NCBI RefSeq assembly: GCF_036231905.1
Contig: NZ_JAZARE010000005.1
Location: forward strand, 186,001-250,000
Reading direction: 5' to 3'
Source of the DNA: CAMLIZ01 sp036231905
GTDB taxonomy: Bacteria > Pseudomonadota > Gammaproteobacteria > Burkholderiales > Burkholderiaceae_C
DNA length: 64,000 nucleotides
Both the position numbers and the translations under genes were made by a program. The first letter of the stretch is position 1. Each line of letters opens with the position of its first letter. A model generated the notes under the pieces. That model saw only the letters and a list, made by a program, of their open reading frames with translations, had not been told where the DNA came from and searched no databases. Positions 1 through 7,924 of the stretch are shown piece after piece.

Positions 1-415
1 GCATGGGCGCCAGGAGCTGCGGGTTGTGGGCCAGCGCCGAGAAGGTGGCGGCCGAGCCGCGCTGGCAGGTGACGCACCACTCGTCGAGGTCGCGCAGGTT
101 GGCCGCCAGCAGCCCGCGGGCCATGCGGCCGGGGCCCTCTTCCGCCTGCTCGTAGGCCTGGGCGTTGTGCCCGCGGATCGCGCCGGCGGTGCGCTTGACC
201 AGCGCGTCGACCAGGCGGTCCTTGCTGGGAAAGTGGTGCAACAGCCCCCCCTTGCTGACCTTGGCCTCGGCGGCCACGGCGTCCAGCGTGAGGCTGGCGA
301 TGCCGTCGCGCACGATCACGGCTTCCGCCGCATCGAGCAGCGCATCCACGCGCGATGTGCTGGCGTCAGGGCTGGGCGGCGGGACCAGCGGTCCGCTGAA
401 CGGGCTGGTGGACAT
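1..415 (-). CDS. TetR/AcrR-family transcriptional regulator (C-terminus outside window)
   Basis: The gene reads leftwards off the window edge, so only the first 138 residues are visible. After a short proline-rich leader, residues of about 18-70 form the TetR helix-turn-helix: an LTLDAVAAEAKVSKGGLLHHF core followed by SKDRLVDAL is typical of the family. The remaining part is the start of the ligand-binding helical domain, where no effector can be predicted. The start is the ATG complementary to 413-415. A perfect inverted repeat lies directly upstream and overlaps a TTGACA -35 box, which suggests autorepression. The preceding gene on the same strand is a porin, so the regulator may also control that porin/ABC-importer block; this is inference from position only. 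Confidence 0.88.
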   Translation of the reverse strand, partial: MSTSPFSGPLVPPPSPDASTSRVDALLDAAEAVIVRDGIASLTLDAVAAEAKVSKGGLLHHFPSKDRLVDALVKRTAGAIRGHNAQAYEQAEEGPGRMARGLLAANLRDLDEWCVTCQRGSAATFSALAHNPQLLAPM

Positions 416-422
416 GGGTGCA

Positions 423-451
423 GACTAACCGTCCGGTCGGTCGGTTGTCAA
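423..451 (-). promoter_or_regulatory. Putative promoter of the TetR gene
   Basis: Read on the minus strand, a consensus -35 TTGACA (complement of 446-451) is followed after exactly 17 nt by TTAGTC (complement of 423-428), a weak -10. The -10 ends only 7 nt before the ATG, so the transcript would be nearly leaderless. The operator covers the -35 region, consistent with repression by occlusion. Confidence 0.4.
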
Positions 452-469
452 TGGCAACCGACCGACCGG
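433..469. promoter_or_regulatory. TetR operator: perfect 15-bp inverted repeat
   Basis: The arms CCGGTCGGTCGGTTG (433-447) and CAACCGACCGACCGG (455-469) are exact reverse complements separated by 7 nt. Each arm carries the repeated CGGT/ACCG pattern common in TetR-family operators. The site lies between the porin stop and the TetR start codon and overlaps the putative -35 element. It could also act as a transcription-terminating hairpin for the porin, but no T-run follows on the minus strand. Confidence 0.75.
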
Positions 470-492
470 CTCGGGCATGGCCCGGCGGGGCC

Positions 493-1782
493 TCAGAAGG
501 AGTAGCGGCCCATCAGGTCAAAGCGGGACAGGTCGCCCTTGTCGACGTTGTTGTCCGCGTCGGCAAAGCTCTTGCGCTGGCCCCACACGTACTCCGCACC
601 GAGCTCGACGTTCTTGATCGGCGAGTAGATGAAGTTCACGTGCAGCTGGCGCAGGGTGCGGTTGCCGATGTCCTGCGCCGTCTTGGCCTTGTTCGCGCCA
701 AACGCCACGGTGCCGCGCAGCTGGTCGGTGAAGGTCTTGGCGTAGCCCACCACCAGGCCCATGTTGTGGTCGAAGGTGATGGCGCCGGTGTCCGGGTCGA
801 TGGCATAGCCGTTGGAGCCGTACATCTGGTCGAAGTCGCCGTCCACGCGCGCGAACTGCGCCATCAGCAGGTCCTTGTCGGTGATCTTGAAGCTGCCGCC
901 GATGCCAAGGCCATAACCGCGCTTGGTGGTGGTGGCCGAGCGCTTCTCGTGCACCAGGCCGCGCACGTTCACCGCGCCCCAGTCGAAGCTCTTGTCCACG
1001 CGGGCCACGAACTGCGGCAGGCGCTCGTTGGCGCTGCCGTTGCCGAACTGGTCTTCCGGATCCTCCAGCGCCACCGTGAACTTGGCTACCTTGGGGTCGC
1101 TGTAGGTGTAGCGCACCATGGTGCGGCGCGAGAACGGCGCGCCGATCGGGCCGTTGAAGTCCACCGTCTCGGGCAGGTCGTCCAGGTCCATGAAGGTGGA
1201 CCAGGTCTGGCCGACCAGGAAGCCGGCGTATTCACCGTAGGCATGGCGCAGGCGCAGGCGGTTGCGGTTGCCCGAGCCGTAGGAATAGAAGTCGGCTTCC
1301 AGCTTGGTGTTGAAGGTGCCGTACTGCGTGGGCGTTGAGCTCTCGAACCCGAAGCGCGAGGTTTCGGCGGTGAACTTGGTGCGGCCCTTCTGCCCTTCGG
1401 ACGGCTGGAACTGCAGGTTGGTGGAGTTGTCCGGCGGCGACCAGCGGCCGAAGTCGTGGATGGCATGCGCCTCGGCGTAACCGTAGATGCGCATCGAGGT
1501 TTCCGAGCCCGGCAGGCGGAAGCCGCCGCCGATGTCGCCGGCCACCACCGCGTCCTTCTGCTTGATCTCGACCTGCTCGATGCGGTCGCCCCAGTTGGTG
1601 CTGTCGGCCGGTGCGGCCGGGGCGGTGGCGCCCTTCTGCTGCTTGAGCGCATTGATCTCCTGGCGCAGCTGCTTGATCTCGTTGCGCAGCTCCTCCAGCT
1701 CCTTGCTGGACTGCGCCTGGGCGGGAACCGTGCCCAGCACGGCGAGGCCGGCGGCCAGTGCGACGAGGGTCTTGTTCATCAT
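493..1782 (-). CDS. DcaP-like trimeric outer-membrane porin
   Basis: This is an outer-membrane channel of about 429 residues. A signal peptide (MNKTLVALAAGLAVLGTVPAQA) is followed by a heptad-like coiled coil (SKELEELRNEIKQLRQEINA), as in the DcaP family, and then by a beta-strand-rich body with alternating aromatic and charged residues. It ends in an aromatic residue (GRYSF), the usual outer-membrane insertion signal. I chose the internal ATG at 1782 because AAGGAGAG stands just before it and the signal peptide begins there; a second ATG follows directly. Acinetobacter DcaP takes up dicarboxylates and other small anions. Here the gene lies 50 nt behind an amino-acid ABC ATPase on the same strand, so it may serve that importer. 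The substrate is inferred only. Confidence 0.8.
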   Translation of the reverse strand: MMNKTLVALAAGLAVLGTVPAQAQSSKELEELRNEIKQLRQEINALKQQKGATAPAAPADSTNWGDRIEQVEIKQKDAVVAGDIGGGFRLPGSETSMRIYGYAEAHAIHDFGRWSPPDNSTNLQFQPSEGQKGRTKFTAETSRFGFESSTPTQYGTFNTKLEADFYSYGSGNRNRLRLRHAYGEYAGFLVGQTWSTFMDLDDLPETVDFNGPIGAPFSRRTMVRYTYSDPKVAKFTVALEDPEDQFGNGSANERLPQFVARVDKSFDWGAVNVRGLVHEKRSATTTKRGYGLGIGGSFKITDKDLLMAQFARVDGDFDQMYGSNGYAIDPDTGAITFDHNMGLVVGYAKTFTDQLRGTVAFGANKAKTAQDIGNRTLRQLHVNFIYSPIKNVELGAEYVWGQRKSFADADNNVDKGDLSRFDLMGRYSF

Positions 1783-1832
1783 GGCTTCTCTCTCCTTGGG
1801 GGTTGTTCGTTCGAGGGGCGGGTTTGAATGGG

Positions 1833-2654
1833 TCAATGCACGATCTGGCCGAGGAAGGCCCGGATGCGCGGGTTGTCCTGCGCATCGAAAAACTGTGCCG
1901 GCGGCGCGTCGTAGGCGATGCAGCCCTTGTCGACAAACAGGATGCGGTCGCCCACCTCGCGGGCAAAGCCCATCTCGTGGGTGACCACCAGCATGGTCAT
2001 GCCGCTCTTGGCGAGCTGCTTCATCACGTCCAGCACTTCCTTCACCATCTCCGGGTCCAGGGCGGAGGTGGGCTCGTCGAACAGCATCACGCGGGGCTGC
2101 ATCGCCAGGCTGCGGGCAATGGCCACGCGCTGCTGCTGGCCGCCCGACAGCGCGAACGGATGCTTGTGGGCATGCGCCTTCAGGCCCACGCGGTCGAGCA
2201 GCTCCATCGCCTTGGCATCGGCCTCCTCGCGCTTCATCTTGCGCACCCGGCGCGGCGCGAGGGTCACGTTCTCCAGCACGCTCAGGTGCGGGAACAGGTT
2301 GAACTGCTGGAACACCATGCCGACCTCGGCACGCAGCTTGTCCAGCTGCTTGGCATCGTCGTTCACCTCGATGCCGTCGACCACGATGCGGCCGCTGTCG
2401 TAGGTTTCCAGGCGGTTGAGCATGCGCAGCAAGGTGCTCTTGCCGGAGCCCGAAGCGCCGATGATCACGGTGACTTCACCCGCATTGAAATGCGTGGTCA
2501 CGTCGCGCAGCACATGGTGCGGGCCGAAGTGCTTGTTGACCCGCTCGACCGTGATCAATGGCGAACCAGCCTGAGCGCCGGGCCGCCCCAAGCTCGGGCT
2601 GGAGCCCCCCTGGGGGGCGGACGCCGGTACTCCGGCGGATGGGGGCACCGTCAT
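1833..2654 (-). CDS. Polar amino-acid ABC transporter ATPase (GlnQ/HisP type)
   Basis: This is the nucleotide-binding subunit that powers import. Walker A is GASGSGKST, the Q-loop lies in VFQQFNLFPHL, the signature is LSGGQQQR, Walker B with D-loop is VMLFDEPTSALD, and the H-loop is in VVTHEMGF. All are intact. The ATG overlaps the permease stop as ATGA, so translation is probably coupled. The protein is about 273 residues, some 30 longer at the N-terminus than the usual 240-245. The extra Ser/Pro/Gly/Ala-rich stretch before LITVERV is encoded by a GC-rich palindromic repeat also found elsewhere in the window, so it looks like repeat DNA read in frame. A shorter product from an internal start is possible, but I see no good ribosome binding site for one. 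Confidence 0.93.
   Translation of the reverse strand: MTVPPSAGVPASAPQGGSSPSLGRPGAQAGSPLITVERVNKHFGPHHVLRDVTTHFNAGEVTVIIGASGSGKSTLLRMLNRLETYDSGRIVVDGIEVNDDAKQLDKLRAEVGMVFQQFNLFPHLSVLENVTLAPRRVRKMKREEADAKAMELLDRVGLKAHAHKHPFALSGGQQQRVAIARSLAMQPRVMLFDEPTSALDPEMVKEVLDVMKQLAKSGMTMLVVTHEMGFAREVGDRILFVDKGCIAYDAPPAQFFDAQDNPRIRAFLGQIVH
2575..2630. repeat. GC-rich palindromic repeat element inside the ATPase 5' end
   Basis: Positions 2575-2593 are the exact reverse complement of 7951-7969 (GCTTGGGGCGGCCCGGCGC). The copy is flanked by the near-palindrome CCCCCCTGGGGGG, and the other copy likewise carries a CCCCCCGAAGGGGG hairpin beside the 19-mer. Here the element is translated as part of the ABC ATPase N-terminus; the other copy is intergenic. 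Confidence 0.6.
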
Positions 2655-3439
2655 GCCAGTTTTCCTTCGATGTCGTAGCGGCGCTCGATGGCGTCGGAGA
2701 TCTGCGTCATCACGGTGGTGAGCACGAGGTAGATGATGGCGGTGGCGATGAAAACCGGCACCGCCTGGAACGAGGTGGACTTCACCTGCGAGCCGGCGTT
2801 GGTGAGCTCCACCACGCCGATGGTGAAGGCCAGCGACGAATCCTTCAGCAAGGCCACCACGTTGTTCACCAGCGGCGGCAGCGCGATCTTGAAGGCCTGC
2901 GGGAAGGTGATGTCGACAAACGTGTACCAGCGGCTCAGGCCGAGCGAGCGCGCCGCTTCCACCTGGCCCTTGGGCACGGCGAGCAGGCCGGAGCGAATGG
3001 CCTCGGCGTTGTAGGCGCCGACGTTGAGCGCCAGCGCCACGCAGGCGGCGGTGAACTCGTCCATGCGCAGCACCGGGTGGATCTCCGGCAGCGCGAAGTA
3101 CACGAACAGCACCTGCACCAGCAGCGGCGTACCGCGCATCACCCACACATAGGCGCCGGCGATCCAGCGCAGCGGCGGCACCCGCGACACCTTGCCCAGC
3201 GCGGCCAGCACGCCGAGCAGCACGCCTATCACGCCGGACACCAGCGTGAGCTGCACCGTGACGCGGGTGCCTTCGGCGAACAGCTGCGCGTTGTTGCCGA
3301 TCGGGTGCGGCGCCCACGACAAGGGCGTGGCGATCAGCCACAGGATGAGCAGCAGCAGCACGCTGGCCGACACCATCGTGGCACTGCTGCGCTGCTGGCG
3401 GCTCCATTGAGCCGGCCAGGGGGACAAGAGACGTTGCAT
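2651..3439 (-). CDS. Polar amino-acid ABC transporter permease (HisM/GlnP type)
   Basis: This is the inner-membrane channel subunit, 262 residues. A first membrane segment (about residues 22-42) is followed by the ABC permease core, with segments near 60-85, 95-120, 190-210 and 230-250. The cytoplasmic EAA loop that docks with the ATPase is recognisable as EAARSLGLSRWYTFVDITFP. The VMRGTPLLVQ motif is characteristic of the HEQRo/His-Glu-Gln-Arg-opine permeases. Only one permease gene is present, so the transporter probably uses a homodimer. It lies between the binding-protein gene (124 nt upstream) and the ATPase (4-nt overlap). Confidence 0.93.
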   Translation of the reverse strand: MQRLLSPWPAQWSRQQRSSATMVSASVLLLLILWLIATPLSWAPHPIGNNAQLFAEGTRVTVQLTLVSGVIGVLLGVLAALGKVSRVPPLRWIAGAYVWVMRGTPLLVQVLFVYFALPEIHPVLRMDEFTAACVALALNVGAYNAEAIRSGLLAVPKGQVEAARSLGLSRWYTFVDITFPQAFKIALPPLVNNVVALLKDSSLAFTIGVVELTNAGSQVKSTSFQAVPVFIATAIIYLVLTTVMTQISDAIERRYDIEGKLA

Positions 3440-3563
3440 GGTGGCAAGTCCAGGAGGGCGGGAAGGGGCGAAACCCAGGCGCCAACGCTGACGCTGGCGT
3501 GCGGACTCCGGAGGGCCCCCGCCTGAAGCGGCAGGGGCGGTCGGACCTAGGAAGCTCAGCCGC

Positions 3564-4340
3564 TCACTTGCAGCGGATGTCCTCGTTGAACCACTTCTTC
3601 GAGATGGCGGCGTAGCTGCCGTCGGCCTGGATGGCGGCCAGCGCCTTGTTCACCTCGGCAGCCAGCGAGGTGTTGCCCTTGGCCACTGCGGACGCGATGC
3701 GCTCGATGAACAGGAAGTCGCCGATCTTCATGCCGGAGCCGGGGTTGGCGTCCAGCGCCTGCTTGGCCACGAAGCGGTCGGTCACCCAGGCATCGACGCG
3801 GCCGCTGGCCAGCGCGGCACGGGCGTCGGTGTCCTGCGGGAAGTTCTTGATCTCCTTCACGTTGGAGACCTTCTTGACGTTTTCGAGGTAGGTGGTGCCG
3901 GTCTGCACCGAGATCACCTTGCCGGAGAGGTCCTTCGCGGCGTGGATGGCCGGGTCCTTCGCCACGATGACGCCACCCGAGCAGTAGTGCGGCTCGGTGA
4001 ATGTGACGGCCTTGGCGCGCTCTTCGGTGATGCCGTGGGAGGCGATCACCATGTCCCAGCGGTCCTGACGCAGGCCGGTGAGCAGCGCATCGAAGCTGAG
4101 CGCCTTCCACTCGACCTTGACGCCCATCTTGGCGGCCACCGCCTCCGCCACTTCCACCTCGAAGCCGGTCAGCTTGGCGCCCTGGAAGTAGTTGAAGGGC
4201 GCGAACTGGCCCTCGGTGGCGATGATGATCTTGCCGTCCTTCTTGACCTCGTCGAAGGTGCGCGCTTGCGCGCCCAGGCACAGGGCGGTGGCCGCCAGGG
4301 CGAGCGTGAGGCTCTTGGAGATCGACTTCAGCAGCTTCAT
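3564..4340 (-). CDS. Polar amino-acid ABC transporter substrate-binding protein
   Basis: This is a periplasmic binding protein of 258 residues from the SBP_bac_3 family. A signal peptide (MKLLKSISKSLTLALAATALCLGAQA) is followed by the family opening, which includes IIATEGQFAPFNYF and LTGFEVEVAEAVAAKMG. The core KALSFDALLTGLRQDRWDMV carries the usual first lobe-hinge residues, and the C-terminus has KKWFNEDI. The ATG at 4340 is preferred over the GTG two codons upstream because GAAAGGA lies 8 nt before it. It is the first gene of the importer unit. Ornithine aminotransferase lies two genes upstream, which would fit arginine/ornithine or another cationic amino acid, but the ligand is not determined by the sequence. 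Confidence 0.92.
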   Translation of the reverse strand: MKLLKSISKSLTLALAATALCLGAQARTFDEVKKDGKIIIATEGQFAPFNYFQGAKLTGFEVEVAEAVAAKMGVKVEWKALSFDALLTGLRQDRWDMVIASHGITEERAKAVTFTEPHYCSGGVIVAKDPAIHAAKDLSGKVISVQTGTTYLENVKKVSNVKEIKNFPQDTDARAALASGRVDAWVTDRFVAKQALDANPGSGMKIGDFLFIERIASAVAKGNTSLAAEVNKALAAIQADGSYAAISKKWFNEDIRCK

Positions 4341-4454
4341 GGACACAGTCCTTTCAAAGGAACTTCGAAGAATGACAGTTGGGGTGGTCGCTCATGCCGC
4401 CTCTTCCGCCGGCAGGAGCAGGGAACGGGGGAAAATGGGGTGCAGGATTATGGG

Positions 4455-5057
4455 TCAGCTGTCCCCGAAGAAGTAGCGCTTCAGGCCGGCCAGAACCATT
4501 TCCACTGCGATGGCGGTCAGCACCAGGCCCATGAGTTTTTCGATCGCCGACACCATGGAGTGCCCGATCAGCTTGCGGATGCGGCCGGCGGCCATGAGCA
4601 CCGCGCCCGACACGCCCATGGCCGCGGTGAGTGCGCCTATCCAGTCCACCAGCCGGTCGGGCTGGCGAGACGCGAGCAGCAGCACGGTGGCCATGGCGGA
4701 GGGCCCGGCCAGCAACGGCACGGCCAGGGGAAAGATCAAGGGCTCGCGCGGCTTGCCGTCGCCGGCATACACCTCCACACCCGACTGGAAGATCATGCGG
4801 ATGGCGATGATCAGCAGAATCACCCCGCCGGCCACTTCCAGCGAGCGCTCGGACAGCCGCATCAGGTGCAGGAAGCCACGGCCGCTGAGCATGAACGCGA
4901 TCAGCACCGTGAAGGCAATCGCGACCTCGCGCACCGCCACGATGGTGCGGCGCTCGGGTGCCACGCCCTTCATCACGGAGATGAAGATCGGCAGGCTGCC
5001 CAGCGGGTCCAGCACCAGCAGCAACAGCACGAACGCTGAAAGGAAGTTGTGGGCCAT
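4455..5057 (-). CDS. MarC/YhgN-family integral membrane protein
   Basis: This is a 200-residue, six-helix inner-membrane protein of the MarC (UPF0056) family. The opening FVLLLLVLDPLGSLPIF and the internal GGVILLIIAIRMIF and PLAVPLLAGPSAMATV stretches are diagnostic. The C-terminal helix EKLMGLVLTAIAVEMVLAG is also family-typical. The biochemical role of MarC proteins is unknown; the old link to antibiotic resistance was withdrawn. It sits 18 nt downstream of rocD on the same strand and 114 nt before the ABC binding-protein gene. The intervening stretch holds the importer promoter region, in which I recognise no clear box. Confidence 0.88.
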   Translation of the reverse strand: MAHNFLSAFVLLLLVLDPLGSLPIFISVMKGVAPERRTIVAVREVAIAFTVLIAFMLSGRGFLHLMRLSERSLEVAGGVILLIIAIRMIFQSGVEVYAGDGKPREPLIFPLAVPLLAGPSAMATVLLLASRQPDRLVDWIGALTAAMGVSGAVLMAAGRIRKLIGHSMVSAIEKLMGLVLTAIAVEMVLAGLKRYFFGDS

Positions 5058-5075
5058 CGATGGCGCAACAGGCCG

Positions 5076-6326
5076 TCATGCCGGCGCGCGGCTGGCGCCA
5101 AGGCGGTGCAAGACCCGGGCCAGCGCGTCCACCGCCTGGTCCAGCTGGGCCAGCGTCACGACGAGCGGCGGTGCCAGGCGCACCACGGTGCCATGCGTGT
5201 CCTTGGTGAGCACGCCTTCGTTCATCAGGCCCACGCAGACGCTGCGGGCACTGGCGAAGCCGGGGTCGATCTCCACGCCGACGAGCAGGCCCTTGCCGCG
5301 CAGGTCCACGATCGCGGGATGGCCGATCGCCTTCAGCCGCAGCATCAGGTGCTCGCCGGTCCAGCGCGCCTGCTCGGCGAGGCCTTCACGTTCCAGCAGC
5401 TGCAGGGCGGCATCGCCCACCGCGGCGGCCAGCGGGTTGCCGCCGAAGGTGCTGCCGTGGTCGCCGGGGGTGAAGAGATCCATCACGTCGTCACGCGCCA
5501 GGAAGGCACTCACCGGCAGCAGCCCGCCGCCCAGCGCCTTGCCCAGCGTCAGCCCATCAGGGCGCACACCTTCGTGGTCGCAGGCCAGCATGGCGCCGGT
5601 GCGGCCCAGGCCGGTCTGGATCTCGTCGCAGATCATCAGCACGTTATGGCGATCACAGGCCTCGCGCACGGCCTTCAGGTAACCGTGTGGCGGCACCACG
5701 ATGCCCGCCTCGCCCTGGATCGGCTCGATCAGCACCGCGCAGGTGTCAGGCGTGATCGCCGCTTCCAGTGCGGCCGCATCGCCGAAAGGCACCTGCACGA
5801 AGCCGGGCGCAAAGGGGCCGAAGCCGTCGCGGTACTGCGCTTCGGTGGAGAAGCCGACGATGGTGGTGGTGCGGCCGGCGAAGTTGTTCTCCGCCACGAT
5901 GATCTGCGCCCTGCCCTCGGCCACGCCCTTGATCCGATAGCCCCATTTGCGGGCGGCCTTGATCGCCGTTTCCACGGCTTCCGCGCCGGAGTTCATCGGC
6001 AGCGCACGCGCCATGCCGGTCATGCGGCACAGGCGCTGCAGGAAGGGGCCCAGCTTGTCGGTGTGGAAGGCGCGCGAAGTGATGGCCAGGCGCTGGGCCT
6101 GCTCGTTGAGCGCCTGCAGCAGCACCGGATGGCCGTGGCCGAAGCTCACCGCCGAGTAGGCCGACATCATGTCGAGGTAGCAGCGGCCGGCGTCGTCCCA
6201 CAGCTGAACGCCTTCGCCGCGGGTGAGCACCACCGGCAGCGGGTCGTAGTTGCGGGCGCCATAGCGCGCCTCCAGCCCGATCGGTGATTCGTCGGGCGTC
6301 GCCTCGTGGGGAAGGCGGGCAGTCAT
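5076..6326 (-). CDS. rocD: Ornithine-oxo-acid aminotransferase
   Basis: This is a PLP-dependent class III aminotransferase of 416 residues. It transfers the delta-amino group of ornithine to 2-oxoglutarate, giving glutamate-5-semialdehyde in arginine/ornithine catabolism. The N-terminal GARNYDPLPVVLTRGEG and the YLDMMSAYSAVSFGHGHP block are characteristic of ornithine rather than acetylornithine aminotransferases. PLP contacts are visible in MNSGAEAVETAIKAAR, ICDEIQTGLGRTG and LTLGKALGGG, the last holding the Schiff-base lysine. The ATG at 6326 has CAGGAGAC just upstream. An Lrp/AsnC regulator is transcribed divergently from a 159-nt gap, the usual arrangement for an amino-acid-responsive local regulator of this gene. 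Confidence 0.95.
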   Translation of the reverse strand: MTARLPHEATPDESPIGLEARYGARNYDPLPVVLTRGEGVQLWDDAGRCYLDMMSAYSAVSFGHGHPVLLQALNEQAQRLAITSRAFHTDKLGPFLQRLCRMTGMARALPMNSGAEAVETAIKAARKWGYRIKGVAEGRAQIIVAENNFAGRTTTIVGFSTEAQYRDGFGPFAPGFVQVPFGDAAALEAAITPDTCAVLIEPIQGEAGIVVPPHGYLKAVREACDRHNVLMICDEIQTGLGRTGAMLACDHEGVRPDGLTLGKALGGGLLPVSAFLARDDVMDLFTPGDHGSTFGGNPLAAAVGDAALQLLEREGLAEQARWTGEHLMLRLKAIGHPAIVDLRGKGLLVGVEIDPGFASARSVCVGLMNEGVLTKDTHGTVVRLAPPLVVTLAQLDQAVDALARVLHRLGASRAPA

Positions 6327-6485
6327 TGCAAGTCTCCTGGCGGACCCCGCTCGAACGTGCGGCCGGGCTCTCGAAATCGAAACCGTGACTCTAACCGCGC
6401 GGCAACGCAAGATGCTTTCTATTTGTTGCGCCGACGCAGCGGGTCATGACAAGATTCGTGCACCAAACTGTCACGGCCTGTTTTC
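6327..6485. promoter_or_regulatory. Divergent promoter region between rocD and the Lrp/AsnC gene
   Basis: This 159-nt region must hold promoters for both divergent genes. An AT-richer segment (about 6410-6480, including TTTCTATTTGTTGCG and CAAGATTCGTG) stands out from the GC-rich surroundings and is the likeliest binding zone for the Lrp-type protein. I cannot assign a defined operator or -10/-35 pair. Confidence 0.45.
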
Positions 6486-6953
6486 ATGGATGCGTTGGAC
6501 ACGATTGACCGCAAGATTCTTAAGGCACTGCAGGATGATGGCCGTGCGTCCAACGTGGAGCTGGCCGCCGAGGTGCACCTCTCGGCACCGCAATGCTTCC
6601 GCCGGGTGCGCGCGCTGGAGGAACGCAGGGTGATCCGCGGCTACACCGCCAGGGTGGCGCCCGAGGCGCTGGGGCTGGGGGTCACCGCTTTCGTGAGCCT
6701 GAACATCGACGGCGGCAAGTTCGACCAGGTGCGCAGCATCGAGAGCCACATCCGCGACTTCCCGCAGATCCTGGAGTGCCACACCGTGTCGGGCGACTAC
6801 GACTACCTGCTGAAGGTGGTGGCCAAGGACCTGAAGTCCCTGTCCCAGTTTCTCACCGACCGCCTGATGCAGATCCCCGGCGTGGCCGACGTGCGCTCCA
6901 TGATCTGCATGGAAGAAGTGAAGCCGCCCTCGGCGCTACCGACAGCGCTCTGA
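6486..6953 (+). CDS. Lrp/AsnC-family transcriptional regulator
   Basis: This is a 155-residue feast/famine regulator. Residues of about 4-55 form the AsnC-type helix-turn-helix, with IDRKILKALQDDGRASNVEL at the front and VHLSAPQCFRRVRALEERRVI as the recognition region. Residues 65-145 form the RAM effector domain with IRDFPQILECHTVSGDYDYLLKV, the amino-acid-binding and oligomerisation element. It is divergent from rocD and probably senses an amino acid of that pathway, activating rocD and repressing itself; this is inferred from arrangement. No Shine-Dalgarno is evident before the ATG. A strong hairpin terminator follows. Confidence 0.95.
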   Translation: MDALDTIDRKILKALQDDGRASNVELAAEVHLSAPQCFRRVRALEERRVIRGYTARVAPEALGLGVTAFVSLNIDGGKFDQVRSIESHIRDFPQILECHTVSGDYDYLLKVVAKDLKSLSQFLTDRLMQIPGVADVRSMICMEEVKPPSALPTAL

Positions 6954-6965
6954 CCGACGCATGAA

Positions 6966-6988
6966 AAAGGGCACCATCGGTGCCCTTT
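6966..6988. terminator. Rho-independent terminator after the Lrp/AsnC gene
   Basis: A perfect 10-bp stem, AAAGGGCACC (6966-6975) and GGTGCCCTTT (6979-6988), encloses a 3-nt ATC loop. The A-run on the left and T-run on the right let it work on both strands, so it may also stop readthrough from phaB. Confidence 0.85.
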
Positions 6989-7049
6989 CGTCCTTCAAGC
7001 TGGAACCCCCTCCCGGAGGGGGCCCGGGGGAGCCAAACGTTCGCCCGCA

Positions 7050-7084
7050 GGGCTCCACATGGGCCTCTAGCCCATGTGGAGCCC
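7050..7084. terminator. 15-bp perfect inverted repeat spanning the phaB stop codon
   Basis: GGGCTCCACATGGGC (7050-7064) and GCCCATGTGGAGCCC (7070-7084) are exact reverse complements around a 5-nt CTCTA loop that contains the phaB TAG. One arm encodes the last residues of PhaB. It has no T-run, so it is more likely an mRNA 3'-end stabiliser or factor-assisted terminator than a classical intrinsic terminator. Confidence 0.55.
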
Positions 7085-7804
7085 GCCGTTGCAGGACATG
7101 TCCGCGCCGGTCGTGAATCCGGACTCGTCGCTCGCCAGCCACGACACCATGGAAGCGATCTCCTCCGGCGTACCCAGCCGCTTGATGGGGATGGTGGCGA
7201 TGATCTTGTCCAGCACGTCCTGGCGGATTGCCTTGACCATGTCGGTCGCGATGTAGCCCGGGCTGATCGTGTTCACCGTCACACCCTTGCTGGCCACTTC
7301 CTGCGCCAGGGCCATCGTGAAGCCGTGCATGCCGGCCTTGGCCGCCGAGTAGTTGGTCTGGCCGAACTGGCCCTTCTCGCCATTGACCGAGCTGATGTTG
7401 ATGATGCGGCCCCAGCCCCGGTCCATCATGTCGTCGATGACCTGCTTGGTCACATTGAACATGCTGTTGAGGTTGGTGTTGATCACCGCATCCCAGTCGG
7501 CCCGGGTCATCTTGCGGAACAGGCCGTCACGCGTGATGCCGGCGTTGTTGACCAGCACGTCGACCGGGCCGTGTTCCGCCTTCACCTTGGTGAACGCTGC
7601 GACGGTGGAATCCCATTCCGCCACGTTGCCCACCGAGACGTAGAAGGTGTAGCCGAGCGCCTTCTGCTCGTTGAGCCACTTGTCGAAGTCGCGGCTGGGG
7701 CCGCAGCCGGCGATCACCTTGAAGCCGTCCTTGTGCAGGCGCTGGCACATCGCGGTGCCGATACCGCCCATGCCGCCGGTGACGTATGCAATCTTCTGAG
7801 CCAT
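7067..7804 (-). CDS. phaB: Acetoacetyl-CoA reductase (NADPH), PhaB
   Basis: PhaB reduces acetoacetyl-CoA to (R)-3-hydroxybutyryl-CoA, the polymerase substrate. It is a 245-residue classical SDR. The nucleotide-binding motif is VTGGMGGIGTAMCQRL near the N-terminus, NNAGITRDG follows, the catalytic serine is in INISSVNGEKG and the catalytic Tyr/Lys pair is in NYSAAKAG. The C-terminal FTTGADMSCNGGLHMG is characteristic of PhaB. The start at 7804 has AAGGAG 9 nt upstream. It is the last gene of phaC-phaA-phaB, separated from phaA by a 191-nt gap that contains a GC-rich repeat element. Confidence 0.97.
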   Translation of the reverse strand: MAQKIAYVTGGMGGIGTAMCQRLHKDGFKVIAGCGPSRDFDKWLNEQKALGYTFYVSVGNVAEWDSTVAAFTKVKAEHGPVDVLVNNAGITRDGLFRKMTRADWDAVINTNLNSMFNVTKQVIDDMMDRGWGRIINISSVNGEKGQFGQTNYSAAKAGMHGFTMALAQEVASKGVTVNTISPGYIATDMVKAIRQDVLDKIIATIPIKRLGTPEEIASMVSWLASDESGFTTGADMSCNGGLHMG

Positions 7805-7924
7805 GTGAGTGTTCTCCTTGGGGTTGTTATTGCCCTGTTGTGTTCCCAGGGTGGCCCGCTTGCCGCATCGGGTCAAGCGGGGGTTCTCCCTGCATGTCGC
7901 CCCCGCTTCGCCGGGTACGGCGAA

